Assembly (NCBI RefSeq): GCF_000730385.1
Contig: NZ_CP008849.1
Location: 620,001-684,000 of the forward strand
DNA from: Alteromonas australica
Lineage (GTDB): Bacteria > Pseudomonadota > Gammaproteobacteria > Enterobacterales > Alteromonadaceae
Direction: 5' to 3'
DNA: 64,000 nucleotides
Shown: positions 25,914 through 35,208 of the stretch, piece by piece
Layout: each line of letters starts with the position of its first letter
How positions within the stretch are numbered: the first letter of the stretch is position 1
Made by a program: the position numbers and the translations under genes
Notes under the pieces: model-generated
Seen by the model: only the letters and a program-made list of their open reading frames with translations
Told to the model about the DNA's origin: nothing
Databases searched by the model: none

Positions 25914-26207
25914 TTAGCGAGGGCGTTTTACATAATAGAGAACACGGCCGATAACACGTTGGCGGTTAAACCACCCCATCTTTTCGGTAGTTAACGAAGC
26001 CGCAGTGTTATCGCCGCTAAGGGAGAATTCGCCGTTAGGAATAATTTGGTGAACCCGTTTTATGAGGGTGCCAAAGTGTGGGCAATTAACCACGACTACT
26101 TGCCCTGACCGTAACGCTTTTTTCGGCCACGTAAGCACAACAGCAAAATCGCCATCCAATAGTGTCGGTTGCATGCTATCTCCTGAAACCCTCACAATTT
26201 TCAGCAT
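25914..26207 (-). CDS. sodX: Nickel-SOD maturation protease SodX (S26 family)
   Basis: The 97-residue protease removes the leader of Ni-SOD so that the N-terminal His can bind nickel. It has the S26/S24 catalytic pair: Ser in VRVSGDSMQPTLLDGD (about residue 9) and Lys in FGTLIKRVHQI (about residue 49), and ends with a FSLSGDN-type box (GDNTAASLTTEKMGWF). The start at 26207 overlaps the sodN stop by one base (TAATG), which shows coupling; the frame is open 15 codons earlier inside sodN. It is the last gene of the operon. No N-terminal membrane anchor is seen, unlike leader peptidases. Confidence 0.9.
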   Translation of the reverse strand: MLKIVRVSGDSMQPTLLDGDFAVVLTWPKKALRSGQVVVVNCPHFGTLIKRVHQIIPNGEFSLSGDNTAASLTTEKMGWFNRQRVIGRVLYYVKRPR

Positions 26208-26704
26208 TAAAGATCTGGATAAACCAAGGTTAATGAAGGAGGGTAAGGGCATACTGCCTTTTTCGTTTTAACCTTTTTAGTCACCCAGAATCGTTCGGCA
26301 AATTCATTCACTAACGTCAGTAAATCTTCACCTTTCTCTCGGCTCACATGTTGTTTACACGCTGAACCAGCAAGCATAATTTTATGCACCAATTCATTGG
26401 TATCAGGAAACTGTTCAAATTGAGGGGCCTTAAAATAATCGCCCCATATAACGCGTACTTCATGCTTTACTTTTTCGGCATGCGTTTCTTTTTCTGAAAT
26501 GAGGCGGCTCATCTGCGCTTGATCGGCAAAACTCAGGCTGTCTTTTTCCGCAAGTTCATTGAGCAAGTCAGTAAAGCGCACAACGCTGAGTGCTGCTAGT
26601 TGAGCCGTCATGGGATCATATATTTTACAAGGAATATCGCAGTGCGCACTGGCTGTGGTAAAGGGGTTAACTTTGTTTATAGAAGAAAGAATGTCGTAAA
26701 TCAT
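26207..26704 (-). CDS. sodN: Nickel-containing superoxide dismutase precursor
   Basis: The 165-residue precursor has a 20-residue leader (MIYDILSSINKVNPFTTASA) followed by the nickel hook HCDIPCKIYDP, where His, the first Cys and the second Cys become ligands after cleavage. The rest is the four-helix bundle of Ni-SOD (ALSVVRFTDLLNELAEKDSL, HKIMLAGSACKQHVSREKGE). It turns superoxide into oxygen and peroxide in the cytosol and needs no iron or manganese. GGAG lies before the ATG. It is followed directly by its protease, sodX. Confidence 0.96.
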   Translation of the reverse strand: MIYDILSSINKVNPFTTASAHCDIPCKIYDPMTAQLAALSVVRFTDLLNELAEKDSLSFADQAQMSRLISEKETHAEKVKHEVRVIWGDYFKAPQFEQFPDTNELVHKIMLAGSACKQHVSREKGEDLLTLVNEFAERFWVTKKVKTKKAVCPYPPSLTLVYPDL

Positions 26705-26713
26705 GGCGGGCTC

Positions 26714-26920
26714 CTAGTTTGATGTCGGCTTTTTGCGGTTGATGTATTTGTAAGCGCTATACGAACAGGCTGCAGCAACACTTGCTAGTGCTACGTAAAA
26801 CACGGTGTGCAATACGCCACTTGTCCAGTGTCCATGATCATGTCCCGCGTGCGCGAACGCGCTGGCACTGGCTAAAATAGACATTATTGCTATACACATA
26901 CGATGAATAAGTGTGTTCAT
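26714..26920 (-). CDS. Small His-rich membrane protein of the Ni-SOD operon
   Basis: The 68-residue product has a signal peptide or first helix (MCIAIMSILASASAFA), then HAGHDHGHW, and a second hydrophobic helix (about residues 36-52, LHTVFYVALASVAAACSY) ending in a basic tail. The four histidines exposed after cleavage could bind nickel or another metal on the periplasmic side. It lies 9 bp before sodN, so it is in the operon. Nickel handling is inferred from the histidines and the neighbour only. The start at 26920 has AAGGAACC upstream. Confidence 0.72.
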   Translation of the reverse strand: MNTLIHRMCIAIMSILASASAFAHAGHDHGHWTSGVLHTVFYVALASVAAACSYSAYKYINRKKPTSN

Positions 26921-26954
26921 AGTGGTTCCTTTAATACAAAGTGAATGATATCGG

Positions 26955-27455
26955 TCAATGCAATGCCTTCTTGATGTATTGCAAATTCGACCGGGTAGGG
27001 TGCTCACATTGCAAGGCTGCAAAGTGAGGGTAACGTTTTAAGAATACAAATCGTTGTTGACGGGCAATACTGCTACAACGCACGACGTGGGGATGCCGAG
27101 GTAATTGGCGTTCAATAGTGTCAATTAACCCTTCCACCTCTGTAATTGCGCCGTAGGCCAACGACAACTGCGTATTGCATGGAGCCGTTTCACTAGATAG
27201 GTATGCATCGGCAAGGTTGTGGTAACTGGTTAAAAGGGCGGTGAGTGACTCCTTTTTGGCTGGCGCCATACTCACTAAAACTTTCGCTGCCAGGATGGCT
27301 TGATGATATGTACCTATTGCCGAAAAAAGCCCCCCTTGTTCGTATTGCGTGTTACCTCCACGAATAAGCGTTTCCCAATGTGCAAAGTCTACCGTGTACT
27401 CGTCTTTTGGTTTTAGGGAGAGAGTGGTGCTGCGATAAATAGGGGAATTAGTCAT
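26955..27455 (-). CDS. Helical (TPR-like) protein of the Ni-SOD operon, unknown
   Basis: The 166-residue product is soluble and helical. Its central part, YEQGGLFSAIGTYHQAILAA then SYHNLADAYLSSETAP, has TPR-like spacing of small and aromatic residues. The C-terminal third has several Cys and His (PHVVRCSSIARQQ, CEHPTRS). It resembles the previous gene's product in layout (see the paired finding). It starts 15 bp after that gene and ends 35 bp before the His-rich gene. No named family is recognised. A role in redox or metal sensing is possible but not shown. Confidence 0.65.
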   Translation of the reverse strand: MTNSPIYRSTTLSLKPKDEYTVDFAHWETLIRGGNTQYEQGGLFSAIGTYHQAILAAKVLVSMAPAKKESLTALLTSYHNLADAYLSSETAPCNTQLSLAYGAITEVEGLIDTIERQLPRHPHVVRCSSIARQQRFVFLKRYPHFAALQCEHPTRSNLQYIKKALH

Positions 27456-27469
27456 CGGAGTGCTCTTGT

Positions 27470-27835
27470 CTAAAGGGTGAAATTGAAGGTAAGGGCGCGA
27501 GATGAAGTTCGATTAACCGCTGACAGTATGGCGTGTGTTCTATCAACAATGGCGTTTCGGTATAGCGGGAGTTTGACTTGAAAGTAAGCGTCTTCAAGGA
27601 GTTGGGAAAGCTGTGTAAGCTTTTTTATCATGGCGGGGTTTTCACCTCCGTCAATCTCTAGCAATATAACGGCGATATCAAATGCACAACCTAAATACGG
27701 AATAGCTTCGCTGGCTTGGTCGCACTGCATTAAGAGTGTGCCCTGCATTTCGTCTCTCGCCATTACGTGTAGTGCCTGATCAGGATTACCATATACCCAG
27801 TCTGCATGTTTCGGACATAAATAATTTATCTGCAT
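27470..27835 (-). CDS. Helical unknown protein, first gene of the Ni-SOD operon
   Basis: The 121-residue product starts MQINYLCPKHADW, with a Cys-Pro-x-His pair, and then has alpha helices with TPR-like spacing (LMQCDQASEAIPYLGCAFDI, KLTQLSQLLEDAYFQVKL). No signal peptide is seen, so it is cytosolic. A strong AGGAGG ribosome site precedes the ATG. The Fur-like box lies 47 bp upstream. No named family is recognised; the position argues that it is made with Ni-SOD under low iron. Confidence 0.68.
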   Translation of the reverse strand: MQINYLCPKHADWVYGNPDQALHVMARDEMQGTLLMQCDQASEAIPYLGCAFDIAVILLEIDGGENPAMIKKLTQLSQLLEDAYFQVKLPLYRNAIVDRTHAILSAVNRTSSRALTFNFTL

Positions 27836-27881
27836 GATTTGTCCCTCCTGTTTTTAACAATAGGCCATTAATAACATCAAT

Positions 27882-27906
27882 GCAAATGATAATAGTTGCT
27901 ATTTGC
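27882..27906 (-). promoter_or_regulatory. Probable Fur box of the Ni-SOD operon
   Basis: GCAAATGATAATAGTTGCTATTTGC is a 25-bp imperfect palindrome. Its left half AAATGATAAT is a perfect Fur half-site and the right half keeps 6 of 10 bases. It lies 47 bp upstream of the first gene of the operon. Note it also lies 134 bp upstream of folA, on the other side. Confidence 0.6.
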
Positions 27907-28039
27907 TTTTATCGTTATGGGTGTTCTTGCCTGCATGTTGCTGGTGGTGAAGATTAAGCCTTACAAGACGGTACACTCTTTTCAAATAACGGGCTAAGTT
28001 GAGGTATGATAGGGTTATTAACCATCTGGAAGTTGATGT

Positions 28040-28546
28040 ATGAAAATTGCAATGATTGCTGCAATGGCGCATGAACGCGTTATTGGGGCTGATAATGATA
28101 TGCCTTGGCACTTGCCCGCAGATTTGAAGCACTTTAAGCAAATTACCCTGGGCAAACCTGTCGTCATGGGAAGAAAAACCTATGCCTCTATTGGTAAAGC
28201 GCTACCTGGTAGGCCGAATATTGTTATATCAAGCAGTTCGTCACTGCAGTTAGCGGATGCAGACGTTGTTTCATCTTGCGATGATGCTATTGAAAAAGCG
28301 GCAACGTACCTTACAAGTCACGATGACGAAATCATGATTATTGGAGGGGGGACGCTCTATGAAGCGTTCTTAGCGAGGGCACAAACGCTGTATTTAACGG
28401 AAATTGATTTAGCCGTAGACGGGGATACTTACTTCCCTGATTATCATGCACGTGGTGAATGGGCATGTACATTCGAAGAAAGACACGATGCAGACGAAAA
28501 AAATCCTCATCGCTACCGGTTTTTAACCTTCAAAAAGAAGGGCTAA
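28040..28546 (+). CDS. folA: Dihydrofolate reductase
   Basis: The 168-residue enzyme reduces dihydrofolate with NADPH to supply folate for thymidylate and purine synthesis. Characteristic residues are in AMAHERVIGADNDMPWHLPA (substrate loop with Trp and Pro), DLKHFKQITLGKPVVMGRKT (folate and NADPH binding) and IIGGGTLYEAFL. Length is close to E. coli FolA (159). It runs opposite to the Ni-SOD operon. Its partner thymidylate synthase is at 59.9 kb of this window. Confidence 0.96.
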   Translation: MKIAMIAAMAHERVIGADNDMPWHLPADLKHFKQITLGKPVVMGRKTYASIGKALPGRPNIVISSSSSLQLADADVVSSCDDAIEKAATYLTSHDDEIMIIGGGTLYEAFLARAQTLYLTEIDLAVDGDTYFPDYHARGEWACTFEERHDADEKNPHRYRFLTFKKKG

Positions 28547-28547
28547 A

Positions 28548-28578
28548 AAATTGCCGATGTTGTAAGCATCGGCAATTT
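28548..28578. terminator. Terminator between folA and rpoS
   Basis: AAATTGCCGATG-TTGTAAG-CATCGGCAATTT hairpin followed by AATTTTC; it serves folA and, on the other strand, rpoS. Confidence 0.8.
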
Positions 28579-28631
28579 AATTTTCTTCTGTTTCACTATA
28601 CCCGTCTTACTTCGGCGGGTGTTCGAGTGTG

Positions 28632-29621
28632 TCAATCACCCATCTGGTCAAATAAGCTTTCTAACGAAAGGCCTTGATGACTCAGCATATCACGTAGACG
28701 TCTGAGCGCTTCTACTTGAATTTGACGTACACGTTCACGGGTTAATCCAATTTCAGCACCTACGTCTTCCAGGGTTGAAGGCTCATACCCCATAAGGCCA
28801 AAACGACGTGCTAAAACTTCGCGTTGCTTTGGATTAAGCTCTTGTAACCATGTCACTATATTCGCTTTGATATCCGAATCCTGTAGGTTTTCTTCAGGTC
28901 CGAATTCTTTCTCATCTGCAAGAATATCGAGTAATGCTTTGTCGTTTTCACCACCGATAGGGGTATCAACCGAGGTAATGCGCTCGTTTAATCGAAGCAT
29001 TTTGGTGACGTCTTCTACTGGCTTATCTAATGCTTCAGCAATTTCCTCAGCAGTAGGTTCATGATCTAACTTTTGTGATAATTCACGCGCTGCACGTAAA
29101 TAAACATTAAGTTCTTTAACAACATGAATAGGTAAGCGAATCGTGCGAGTTTGATTCATGATTGCACGTTCTATGGTCTGTCTAATCCACCAAGTTGCAT
29201 AGGTAGAAAATCTAAATCCACGTTCAGGATCAAACTTTTCAACAGCTCGGATTAGGCCCAAGTTACCTTCTTCAATAAGATCCAGTAAAGCCAATCCGCG
29301 ATTATTATAACGGCGAGCAATTTTCACCACTAGGCGAAGATTACTTACAATCATACGTTTACGAGAGGCTTCACAGCCTTTGAGAGCGCGGCGGGCAAAA
29401 TATACCTCTTCTTCTGCTGTTAGCAGAGGCGAGAAGCCTATTTCGCCTAAATACAACTGGGTTGCATCAAGGTTTTTAGGATGGTCATCCGAACTAATTA
29501 CAACGTCTTCAGTTTCGGGTGCATCGGTTAGTGTGTCGTCAGCTTTTAGGTCAGCTGGCATGTCAATAACGTTTATGTCATCTTGCGGTTTTGATTCGAC
29601 GGCTTTGTTTAATTGGCCCAT
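28632..29621 (-). CDS. rpoS: RNA polymerase sigma factor RpoS
   Basis: The 329-residue sigma factor directs transcription in stationary phase and stress. Regions 1.2 ([20 protein letters not shown]), 2 ([20 protein letters not shown]-like [19 protein letters not shown], then [19 protein letters not shown]), 3 and 4 ([20 protein letters not shown]) are complete. Length matches E. coli RpoS (330). It lies 71 bp after nlpD, and as in enterobacteria its main promoter is expected inside nlpD. Confidence 0.98.
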   Translation of the reverse strand: MGQLNKAVESKPQDDINVIDMPADLKADDTLTDAPETEDVVISSDDHPKNLDATQLYLGEIGFSPLLTAEEEVYFARRALKGCEASRKRMIVSNLRLVVKIARRYNNRGLALLDLIEEGNLGLIRAVEKFDPERGFRFSTYATWWIRQTIERAIMNQTRTIRLPIHVVKELNVYLRAARELSQKLDHEPTAEEIAEALDKPVEDVTKMLRLNERITSVDTPIGGENDKALLDILADEKEFGPEENLQDSDIKANIVTWLQELNPKQREVLARRFGLMGYEPSTLEDVGAEIGLTRERVRQIQVEALRRLRDMLSHQGLSLESLFDQMGD

Positions 29622-29692
29622 AATGAATCTCCTACTCTAAGGTTTACCTTATGACGTTTCTCCTTTATTCATTTTATTCTTATTCTTTATTG

Positions 29693-30586
29693 TTATTTTT
29701 GTGTTTTTGGCAGATAACGCATAGGGTCTAATGACTTACCGCGATACCTAACTTCAAAATGAAGTTTTACCGAATTTGTGCCGCTGTTTCCCATGGTGGC
29801 TATTTTTTGCCCCGCATACACCCATTCTCTTTCTTTCACTAAAATGGTGTCGTTGTATGCATAAGCGCTTAAAAATGTGTCGGTATGTTTAATAATAACC
29901 AAGTTACCGTAACCACGTAGCGCATTACCTGAGTAAACAACTTTGCCTGCTGCGGCAGCGAGAATATCGCTTCCTTTTGCCCCAGCAATGTCTATTCCTT
30001 TGTTACCTGACTCTGATTTGCTAAAGGTACCTACAATGTTTCCTTTAGCTGGCCAAACCCACTTTTTCACCTTATCCGGGAAATGGGTGGGCGCTGTCTT
30101 TTTGACGTTTTCTGCCGTCTTTTTGACGCTGGTAACGCTTTGTCGCTTAACAACTTTTTCACCTTCACCATACCCCTGTGGTATAGGAGGGTCAACTAAC
30201 CTTTTGTCTATGGTTTTGGTGGTCGGAGGTGTAGACTGAGTGGTCTGCTTGTCTGATTTTTTTGTAGATTTAGCTGATTTTGTTGGCTTTTTTTGTTGTG
30301 ATGCGGGAGCAGTGACGCGCAATTTTTGACCAGGATAAATTCGGAAAGGGGCGGATAAATTATTGAAATCTGCAAGATCGCGGTAATCATTTCCCGTATA
30401 CCATGCAATAGCAAACAACGTATCGCCAGGTTTCACCTCGTAGGTGGAGGCAGTAAAGCCACCGGACTCTTCTTCAAGTTGACTATTTAGCAGCACCACA
30501 GGGGCTGGTGCGGTGCGGCTACTGCAAGCTTGCAGTAGGGTAATTACGCTAGCAGCAATGAAAATAAACCATCCCTGTCTATTCAT
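29693..30586 (-). CDS. nlpD: Murein hydrolase activator NlpD (LysM + degenerate LytM)
   Basis: The 297-residue outer membrane lipoprotein (lipobox LLQAC, Cys21) activates amidase AmiC during cell division. A LysM peptidoglycan-binding domain (YEVKPGDTLFAIAWYTGNDY, about residues 50-95) is followed by a basic, Pro/Thr-rich linker and a C-terminal M23-type domain. In that domain the first metal His is missing (NKGIDIAGAKG), and the HxH motif is changed (SAYAYND), so it is not itself an enzyme, as in other NlpD. Follows yqaA by 1 bp; precedes rpoS. Confidence 0.95.
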   Translation of the reverse strand: MNRQGWFIFIAASVITLLQACSSRTAPAPVVLLNSQLEEESGGFTASTYEVKPGDTLFAIAWYTGNDYRDLADFNNLSAPFRIYPGQKLRVTAPASQQKKPTKSAKSTKKSDKQTTQSTPPTTKTIDKRLVDPPIPQGYGEGEKVVKRQSVTSVKKTAENVKKTAPTHFPDKVKKWVWPAKGNIVGTFSKSESGNKGIDIAGAKGSDILAAAAGKVVYSGNALRGYGNLVIIKHTDTFLSAYAYNDTILVKEREWVYAGQKIATMGNSGTNSVKLHFEVRYRGKSLDPMRYLPKTQK

Positions 30587-30587
30587 A

Positions 30588-31166
30588 TTACCGCAATACC
30601 AGATAGGCGACGATGGCGAGGATTACCGTGGCCCAGCCCAGTATTTCGACATATTGCCTCAGTTTGGCCTCCATGGCCGCGCCCCCCCATCGCATTAGCC
30701 CAGCAACCAAGAAGAAGCGTGCGCCTCTGCCTACCGCTGATGCGAGTAAAAAAGGGAAGAATGCCATGTTTAGCACACCAGCACTAATCGTAAATACTTT
30801 ATAGGGAATAGGAGAGAAGCCTGCGATAAATACAACCCAGACACCGTATTGTGCAAACCAGTCCATCGCTACGTCTAGTTTATGGCCGTACCCCCAACGT
30901 TCAATTAAGGGGGCAAGCCACACATCGAATGCTAGGTAACCTAAGAAGTATCCCGCAATGCCGCCCACAATGGACGCAAAGGTAGTAATAATGGCGAACC
31001 GCCATGCTTTATCAGGTTGCGATAGCGACATGGGAGCTAGCATGACATCAGGCGGAATAGGAAAGAAAACAGATTCTGCGAAACTTAAGCCACCCAAGTA
31101 CTTTTCCGCGTTGGGGTGTCGTGCCCAACGTAACGCCATGTCGTACAATGGCTCAAACAGTTTCAC
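30588..31166 (-). CDS. YqaA-family (DedA-like) membrane protein
   Basis: The 192-residue inner membrane protein has four to five hydrophobic helices with the VTT/DedA motif elements: [20 protein letters not shown] in the first re-entrant part and [18 protein letters not shown] in the second, with the Pro-Ile-Pro-Tyr-Lys signature of YqaA. Homologues are tied to membrane lipid or osmotic homeostasis without a firm biochemical role. It overlaps pcm by 4 bp (ATGA), so these genes are one operon. Confidence 0.88.
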   Translation of the reverse strand: MKLFEPLYDMALRWARHPNAEKYLGGLSFAESVFFPIPPDVMLAPMSLSQPDKAWRFAIITTFASIVGGIAGYFLGYLAFDVWLAPLIERWGYGHKLDVAMDWFAQYGVWVVFIAGFSPIPYKVFTISAGVLNMAFFPFLLASAVGRGARFFLVAGLMRWGGAAMEAKLRQYVEILGWATVILAIVAYLVLR

Positions 31167-31798
31167 ATTAGTTCTCCTGCAATTAAAGGAACAAACCTAA
31201 CGGCCTCTATTGTGGTGGTTTTTAATTCACCCTCCACCCTATCGATACACAACAACGATTGTTGTTCATTGCCAACAGGAATGATCAAGCGCCCACCTTC
31301 TTTTAATTGTTCACACAAATCTTGCGGTAAGCTACTGGCAGCAGCCGTCACGATAATGGCGTCAAATGGGCCTTTTGAGCTCCATCCTTTCCAACCATCG
31401 CCGTGTTTCATTGCAATATTATGTAAATCCAGCTGGTTCATTCGCCTTTTAGCGTGAAATTGCAGCGATTTTATCCGTTCTACGCTAAACACCTTGGCAA
31501 ACAGTTGCGCGAGAATAGCTGTTTGGTAACCCGAACCTGTGCCGATTTCTAACACTTTTTCAGGTTTATTGGGGCTATCTAACAGCAGTTCGGTCATTTT
31601 CGCCACAATATAGGGTTGTGAAATTGTTTGACCTTGACCAATAGGTAGCGCGGTATTTTGGTAAGCTTTATGTTTTAGGGCGTCGGGTAAAAATGCCTCC
31701 CTTGGCGTGCCTGCTATGGCATTGAGCACAGACTGCGAACGTATTCCTTCGTCATAAAGCAGCTGTGCCAGGGCATCCCCTTTTCTGGAAGCTCTCAT
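31163..31798 (-). CDS. pcm: Protein-L-isoaspartate O-methyltransferase
   Basis: The 211-residue enzyme repairs isoaspartyl residues in aged proteins using S-adenosylmethionine. Motif I is [19 protein letters not shown] (about residues 79-97), preceded by [20 protein letters not shown], and followed by [20 protein letters not shown]. Length is like E. coli Pcm (208). It follows surE and precedes yqaA, the usual order in stationary-phase survival clusters. Confidence 0.97.
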   Translation of the reverse strand: MRASRKGDALAQLLYDEGIRSQSVLNAIAGTPREAFLPDALKHKAYQNTALPIGQGQTISQPYIVAKMTELLLDSPNKPEKVLEIGTGSGYQTAILAQLFAKVFSVERIKSLQFHAKRRMNQLDLHNIAMKHGDGWKGWSSKGPFDAIIVTAAASSLPQDLCEQLKEGGRLIIPVGNEQQSLLCIDRVEGELKTTTIEAVRFVPLIAGELM

Positions 31799-31873
31799 GA
31801 TGTTGCTTATTTTCCTTGTTATGCGCGGTGTTACAACGTGATATCGGCGCTTATTATTGTTTGTGTACTTTCG

Positions 31874-32617
31874 TTACTTTGCTAGCCACGCCTTCATATT
31901 ATCTAGGCTTTGGTAAGCGGTCATATCAACACTCAATGGGGTGACAGAACAATATCCTTCAGCAATAGCGTGAAAGTCTGTTCCCGGTCCTGCGTCTTGT
32001 TCTTTACCCGCTGGACCATACCAAAACACGGTTCTGCCGAAAGGGTCAGTGTCTTCAATCATGGGTTCAGCGCGGTGCCTTCTCCCTTGACGGGTCACTT
32101 CAATGCCTTTTAATTCTTCATAAGGAACATCAGGTACATTAACGTTTAATATTTGATTGGCTGGCAATGGATGTGTTTGTAACTTACGTATTATTTCTAA
32201 CACAACCTTTGCGGCGGTTTCAAAGTGCTTAGCTTCCTTTCCCACTAATGAGACTGCAATCGCCGGTAAGCCCATATAACGGCCTTCAGTGGCGGCGGCA
32301 ACGGTGCCTGAATACACCACGTCGTCCCCTAAATTTGCGCCATGATTGATGCCAGATACCACCAATTCAGGGTCATTTTCTAAAATGCGTGATAACCCTA
32401 AATGAACACAGTCAGACGGTGTACCGCTTACTGAGTAATATCCACTGTCCATTGTCTGAACGCGTAGTGGCTGATGCAGTGACAATGCATTACTCGCACC
32501 ACTGCAGTTTCGATCAGGGGCAACCACTGTCACGTCATGTTCACGGGCGACAATGTCATGCAATACGGCTAATCCTTTTGCAAAAACGCCATCATCATTA
32601 CTCATTAATATTTTCAT
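31874..32617 (-). CDS. surE: 5'-nucleotidase SurE
   Basis: The 247-residue protein removes phosphate from nucleoside monophosphates. The metal site is MKILMSNDDGVFAKGLAVLH at the N-terminus (Asp-Asp), with SGINHGANLGDDVVYSGTVA holding the Asn and Gly-rich loop. The start at 32617 is chosen since AAGAG is 5 bases upstream and it gives the usual MKIL N-terminus; a GTG two codons earlier is also possible. It follows truD by 8 bp and forms part of the rpoS cluster. Confidence 0.97.
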   Translation of the reverse strand: MKILMSNDDGVFAKGLAVLHDIVAREHDVTVVAPDRNCSGASNALSLHQPLRVQTMDSGYYSVSGTPSDCVHLGLSRILENDPELVVSGINHGANLGDDVVYSGTVAAATEGRYMGLPAIAVSLVGKEAKHFETAAKVVLEIIRKLQTHPLPANQILNVNVPDVPYEELKGIEVTRQGRRHRAEPMIEDTDPFGRTVFWYGPAGKEQDAGPGTDFHAIAEGYCSVTPLSVDMTAYQSLDNMKAWLAK

Positions 32618-32625
32618 AAACACTC

Positions 32626-33696
32626 TTAAATACTATGTACAGGCGCCACTGTCTCAATGCACTCTCGAAGTACTGATGTGGCAAAACAGCCACTTGGCAA
32701 CGAAAACGATAAGGTTAATGTATCACCCTTACTATGCCATTCAAGTTGTGAAGGCCAAATTTTTATTGCACGGCGTTCTTGTTCAAATCCGCACTGGGAT
32801 AAAAAGTCTACTACCTCAGGGTGCGTACTCGCTATCGCTTGCTCTTGAGATTTAGCTTTTCCAAGAGTGGCTAACTCGCCCGCCCCCCACAACGGCGCAG
32901 AAGGACAAATGTCTTTTTGTTGATAGCGCTGCTGGCTTTCTTTTGATTCGGCGTTTTCAATGAAAAAGCTGTTTGAGCCAGCGAGTACCATGGCATCACC
33001 ATCTTGCACCTTGTCAAAGTCACCCTGTGCAATTCGTGATGAAATCACCTCATTGAAAAACCAACTACGTAAGGCAGATAATGCCATTGAACGTTTATTT
33101 CTGTGGCGAATGGCTTCTCCGTTTATCATGCGTTCCGCCATGAGCAAATTGCCGCCTCGTTGGACGTCTCCCATTTCGTTTACGCGCATGACACCGAATC
33201 GCTGTTCACCATAGTAATTAGGCACACCATGTTCGGCAATCTCTGCTAAGCGAGACTCAATGGCTTCGGGATGAACAACTTGGCGAAGCGTGATGGTGAA
33301 TGCGTTGCCTTTTAACTGTCCTGTCCGTAGCTTCTTATTGTGCCTCACTTGTTTTAATACACGCACACCTTCCAGCTCAAAATCGCTAAAGTCAAAATCG
33401 GCTTTGCCTGGTGCGTGAATACCAAACCACTGCCGCGTTAACGCATATTTGTCTTTACGCCCAGCATAGGTTACCTGTCGCAATGGTAATTTTGTGAAAC
33501 GAGCTAATTGCTCCGCCACAAACGCGGTGTTGTTATTCACCTTTTCTACGTAAATAAACTGATGCTCACCTTCACCACAAGGCGTATAACCTAAGTCCTC
33601 TTCAACGACAAAATCGTCGGCTTGAAACTTAAAGATACCGGTGGATACCGGTTTGCTAAAATAATAATTCCAATGCTGTGTTTCTAATGGCTTCAT
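32626..33696 (-). CDS. truD: tRNA pseudouridine synthase TruD
   Basis: The 356-residue enzyme makes pseudouridine 13 in tRNA-Glu. The catalytic Asp is in [18 protein letters not shown] (about residue 81). The TRUD insertion domain is present ([20 protein letters not shown] and onward). Length equals E. coli TruD (349). It overlaps ispF by 4 bp. Confidence 0.97.
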   Translation of the reverse strand: MKPLETQHWNYYFSKPVSTGIFKFQADDFVVEEDLGYTPCGEGEHQFIYVEKVNNNTAFVAEQLARFTKLPLRQVTYAGRKDKYALTRQWFGIHAPGKADFDFSDFELEGVRVLKQVRHNKKLRTGQLKGNAFTITLRQVVHPEAIESRLAEIAEHGVPNYYGEQRFGVMRVNEMGDVQRGGNLLMAERMINGEAIRHRNKRSMALSALRSWFFNEVISSRIAQGDFDKVQDGDAMVLAGSNSFFIENAESKESQQRYQQKDICPSAPLWGAGELATLGKAKSQEQAIASTHPEVVDFLSQCGFEQERRAIKIWPSQLEWHSKGDTLTLSFSLPSGCFATSVLRECIETVAPVHSI

Positions 33697-34166
33697 GCTT
33701 TTTCCAATAGCACCACAGCGTGGGCTGCAATGCCTTCTTTTCTGCCGGTATAGCCCAGCTTTTCAGTGGTGGTGGCTTTAACGTTGATATCATCAAGGTC
33801 GCATTCACAATCTTGCGCAATATGTTCTCGCATTTGGCTAATGTGTGGCGCCATTTTAGGGGCTTGAGCCACTATAGTGGTGTCTGCATTAATCAACCTA
33901 AAACCTTTATTTTTTACAATGTTTACAACGTGGCGCAGCAGTACACGGCTATCTGCACCCGCATAGGCGTCGTCGGTATCAGGAAAATGCTTACCTATGT
34001 CACCCATAGCAGCTGCACCTAAGATAGCGTCACACAGGGCATGTAGCAACACATCACCATCAGAATGGGCGAGTAAGCCTTGCGCGTGTTCTATCTTCAC
34101 ACCGCCGACAGTAATGGGGCCTTCACCGCCAAATTTATGTACATCGAAGCCGTGTCCAATTCGCAT
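33693..34166 (-). CDS. ispF: 2-C-methyl-D-erythritol 2,4-cyclodiphosphate synthase
   Basis: The 157-residue trimeric enzyme of the MEP isoprenoid pathway makes the cyclic diphosphate. The zinc site is [11 protein letters not shown] (Asp, His) with [20 protein letters not shown] (third ligand), and the [11 protein letters not shown] loop and [15 protein letters not shown] end are intact. It overlaps ispD by one base and truD by four. Confidence 0.98.
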   Translation of the reverse strand: MRIGHGFDVHKFGGEGPITVGGVKIEHAQGLLAHSDGDVLLHALCDAILGAAAMGDIGKHFPDTDDAYAGADSRVLLRHVVNIVKNKGFRLINADTTIVAQAPKMAPHISQMREHIAQDCECDLDDINVKATTTEKLGYTGRKEGIAAHAVVLLEKA

Positions 34167-34876
34167 TATTCATTTACCTTATGTGTTTGTTTTATATAAA
34201 ACTCAGCCAGTGGGAGATCAGCGGGGTGGGTTATTTTTATATTGGCAGGGTTTCCGTTTATGAGTGCCACTTTACCGCCAGCATATTCTATGGCCGAGGC
34301 TTCATCTGTGATGGTGACGCTGTTAGAGAGCGCTTTGTTCAATGCCCGCAAAAGTACGCCTGTAGGAAATAGTTGCGGGGTCAGTGCATGCCACAAATTT
34401 TCTCGACTTTCCGTATGGGAAATGAGACTGGCTTGGCCGTGATCACAGGCACGTTTCATGGTATCTCTCACGGGTGAGGCCAATATGCCTCCCGTAGTAT
34501 TGCTGTTGTTCATTACGGCCAGCAGGGCGTCAATGTCTTGATGGGATACACAAGGGCGCGCTGCGTCATGAACTAACGCCCAACTTTCTTCTGGCAAGGT
34601 AGCTAAAGCATTTAACACCGAGTCGGCGCGGGTTTTACCGCCTTCCACCAAGTCTATATTGGCATTTGCTATTATTGGCAGCGAATGAATAAAGTCGTCA
34701 TCATGACTTATCGCAATGACTACTCGGCTCACCGATGGGTGGTTAAGTAAAAGTGTCACTGTATGTTCTAGAATGGTTTTACCCGCTAGGGATAAATATT
34801 GTTTGGGGCGGTCGGCTTGCATGCGGCTGCCAACGCCGGCTGCGGGAATAACCGCAACAACATGGGGGGATGTCAT
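34166..34876 (-). CDS. ispD: 2-C-methyl-D-erythritol 4-phosphate cytidylyltransferase
   Basis: The 236-residue enzyme joins CTP and MEP in the isoprenoid pathway. The CTP-binding loop is [20 protein letters not shown], then [10 protein letters not shown] and the final EDASAIEY-like [14 protein letters not shown]. The ATG at 34876 is favoured; a GTG at 34885 overlapping the ftsB stop (GTGA) would add three residues and would fit coupling. Product length is like E. coli IspD (236). Confidence 0.95.
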   Translation of the reverse strand: MTSPHVVAVIPAAGVGSRMQADRPKQYLSLAGKTILEHTVTLLLNHPSVSRVVIAISHDDDFIHSLPIIANANIDLVEGGKTRADSVLNALATLPEESWALVHDAARPCVSHQDIDALLAVMNNSNTTGGILASPVRDTMKRACDHGQASLISHTESRENLWHALTPQLFPTGVLLRALNKALSNSVTITDEASAIEYAGGKVALINGNPANIKITHPADLPLAEFYIKQTHKVNE

Positions 34877-34881
34877 TATTC

Positions 34882-35172
34882 TCACTTACTATCAGCAGGT
34901 AGGATCCGGTAAAAAGTTTCACCTCGCTTTATTAACCCAAGCTCATTTCTAGCACGCTCTTCTATGGCTTCTAAGCCAATTTTTAGGTCATTAATATCAG
35001 CTTCTAACAACGCATTACGCTGAGCTAGGTTGGCGTTTTGCTCTGCCTGTGCTTGTACTTCTTGTTCACGATTTAAATAATCGGGAATACTGTTTTTGCC
35101 AAACCATAACCGGTATTGCAGTAACCCTAGCAAAACGAGAAGTACAACGGGGATCCATTTATCTTGCCACAC
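34882..35172 (-). CDS. ftsB: Cell division protein FtsB
   Basis: The 96-residue inner membrane protein has one N-terminal helix (VVLLVLLGLLQYRLWFG) and a leucine-zipper coiled coil (QEVQAQAEQNANLAQRNALL, about residues 35-75), ending RARNELGLIKRGETFYRIL, the FtsB signature. It joins FtsL and FtsQ in the divisome. It leads the ftsB-ispD-ispF-truD-surE-pcm-yqaA-nlpD operon. Confidence 0.96.
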   Translation of the reverse strand: MWQDKWIPVVLLVLLGLLQYRLWFGKNSIPDYLNREQEVQAQAEQNANLAQRNALLEADINDLKIGLEAIEERARNELGLIKRGETFYRILPADSK

Positions 35173-35208
35173 GAGAGCACCTGATATTGGGTTAGCGAAG
35201 AATAAGTA

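Noticed and set aside
27899-28141. 80-codon - strand frame between the Ni-SOD operon and folA
   Set aside because: Overlaps folA on the opposite strand and covers the Fur-like box; no protein-like features.
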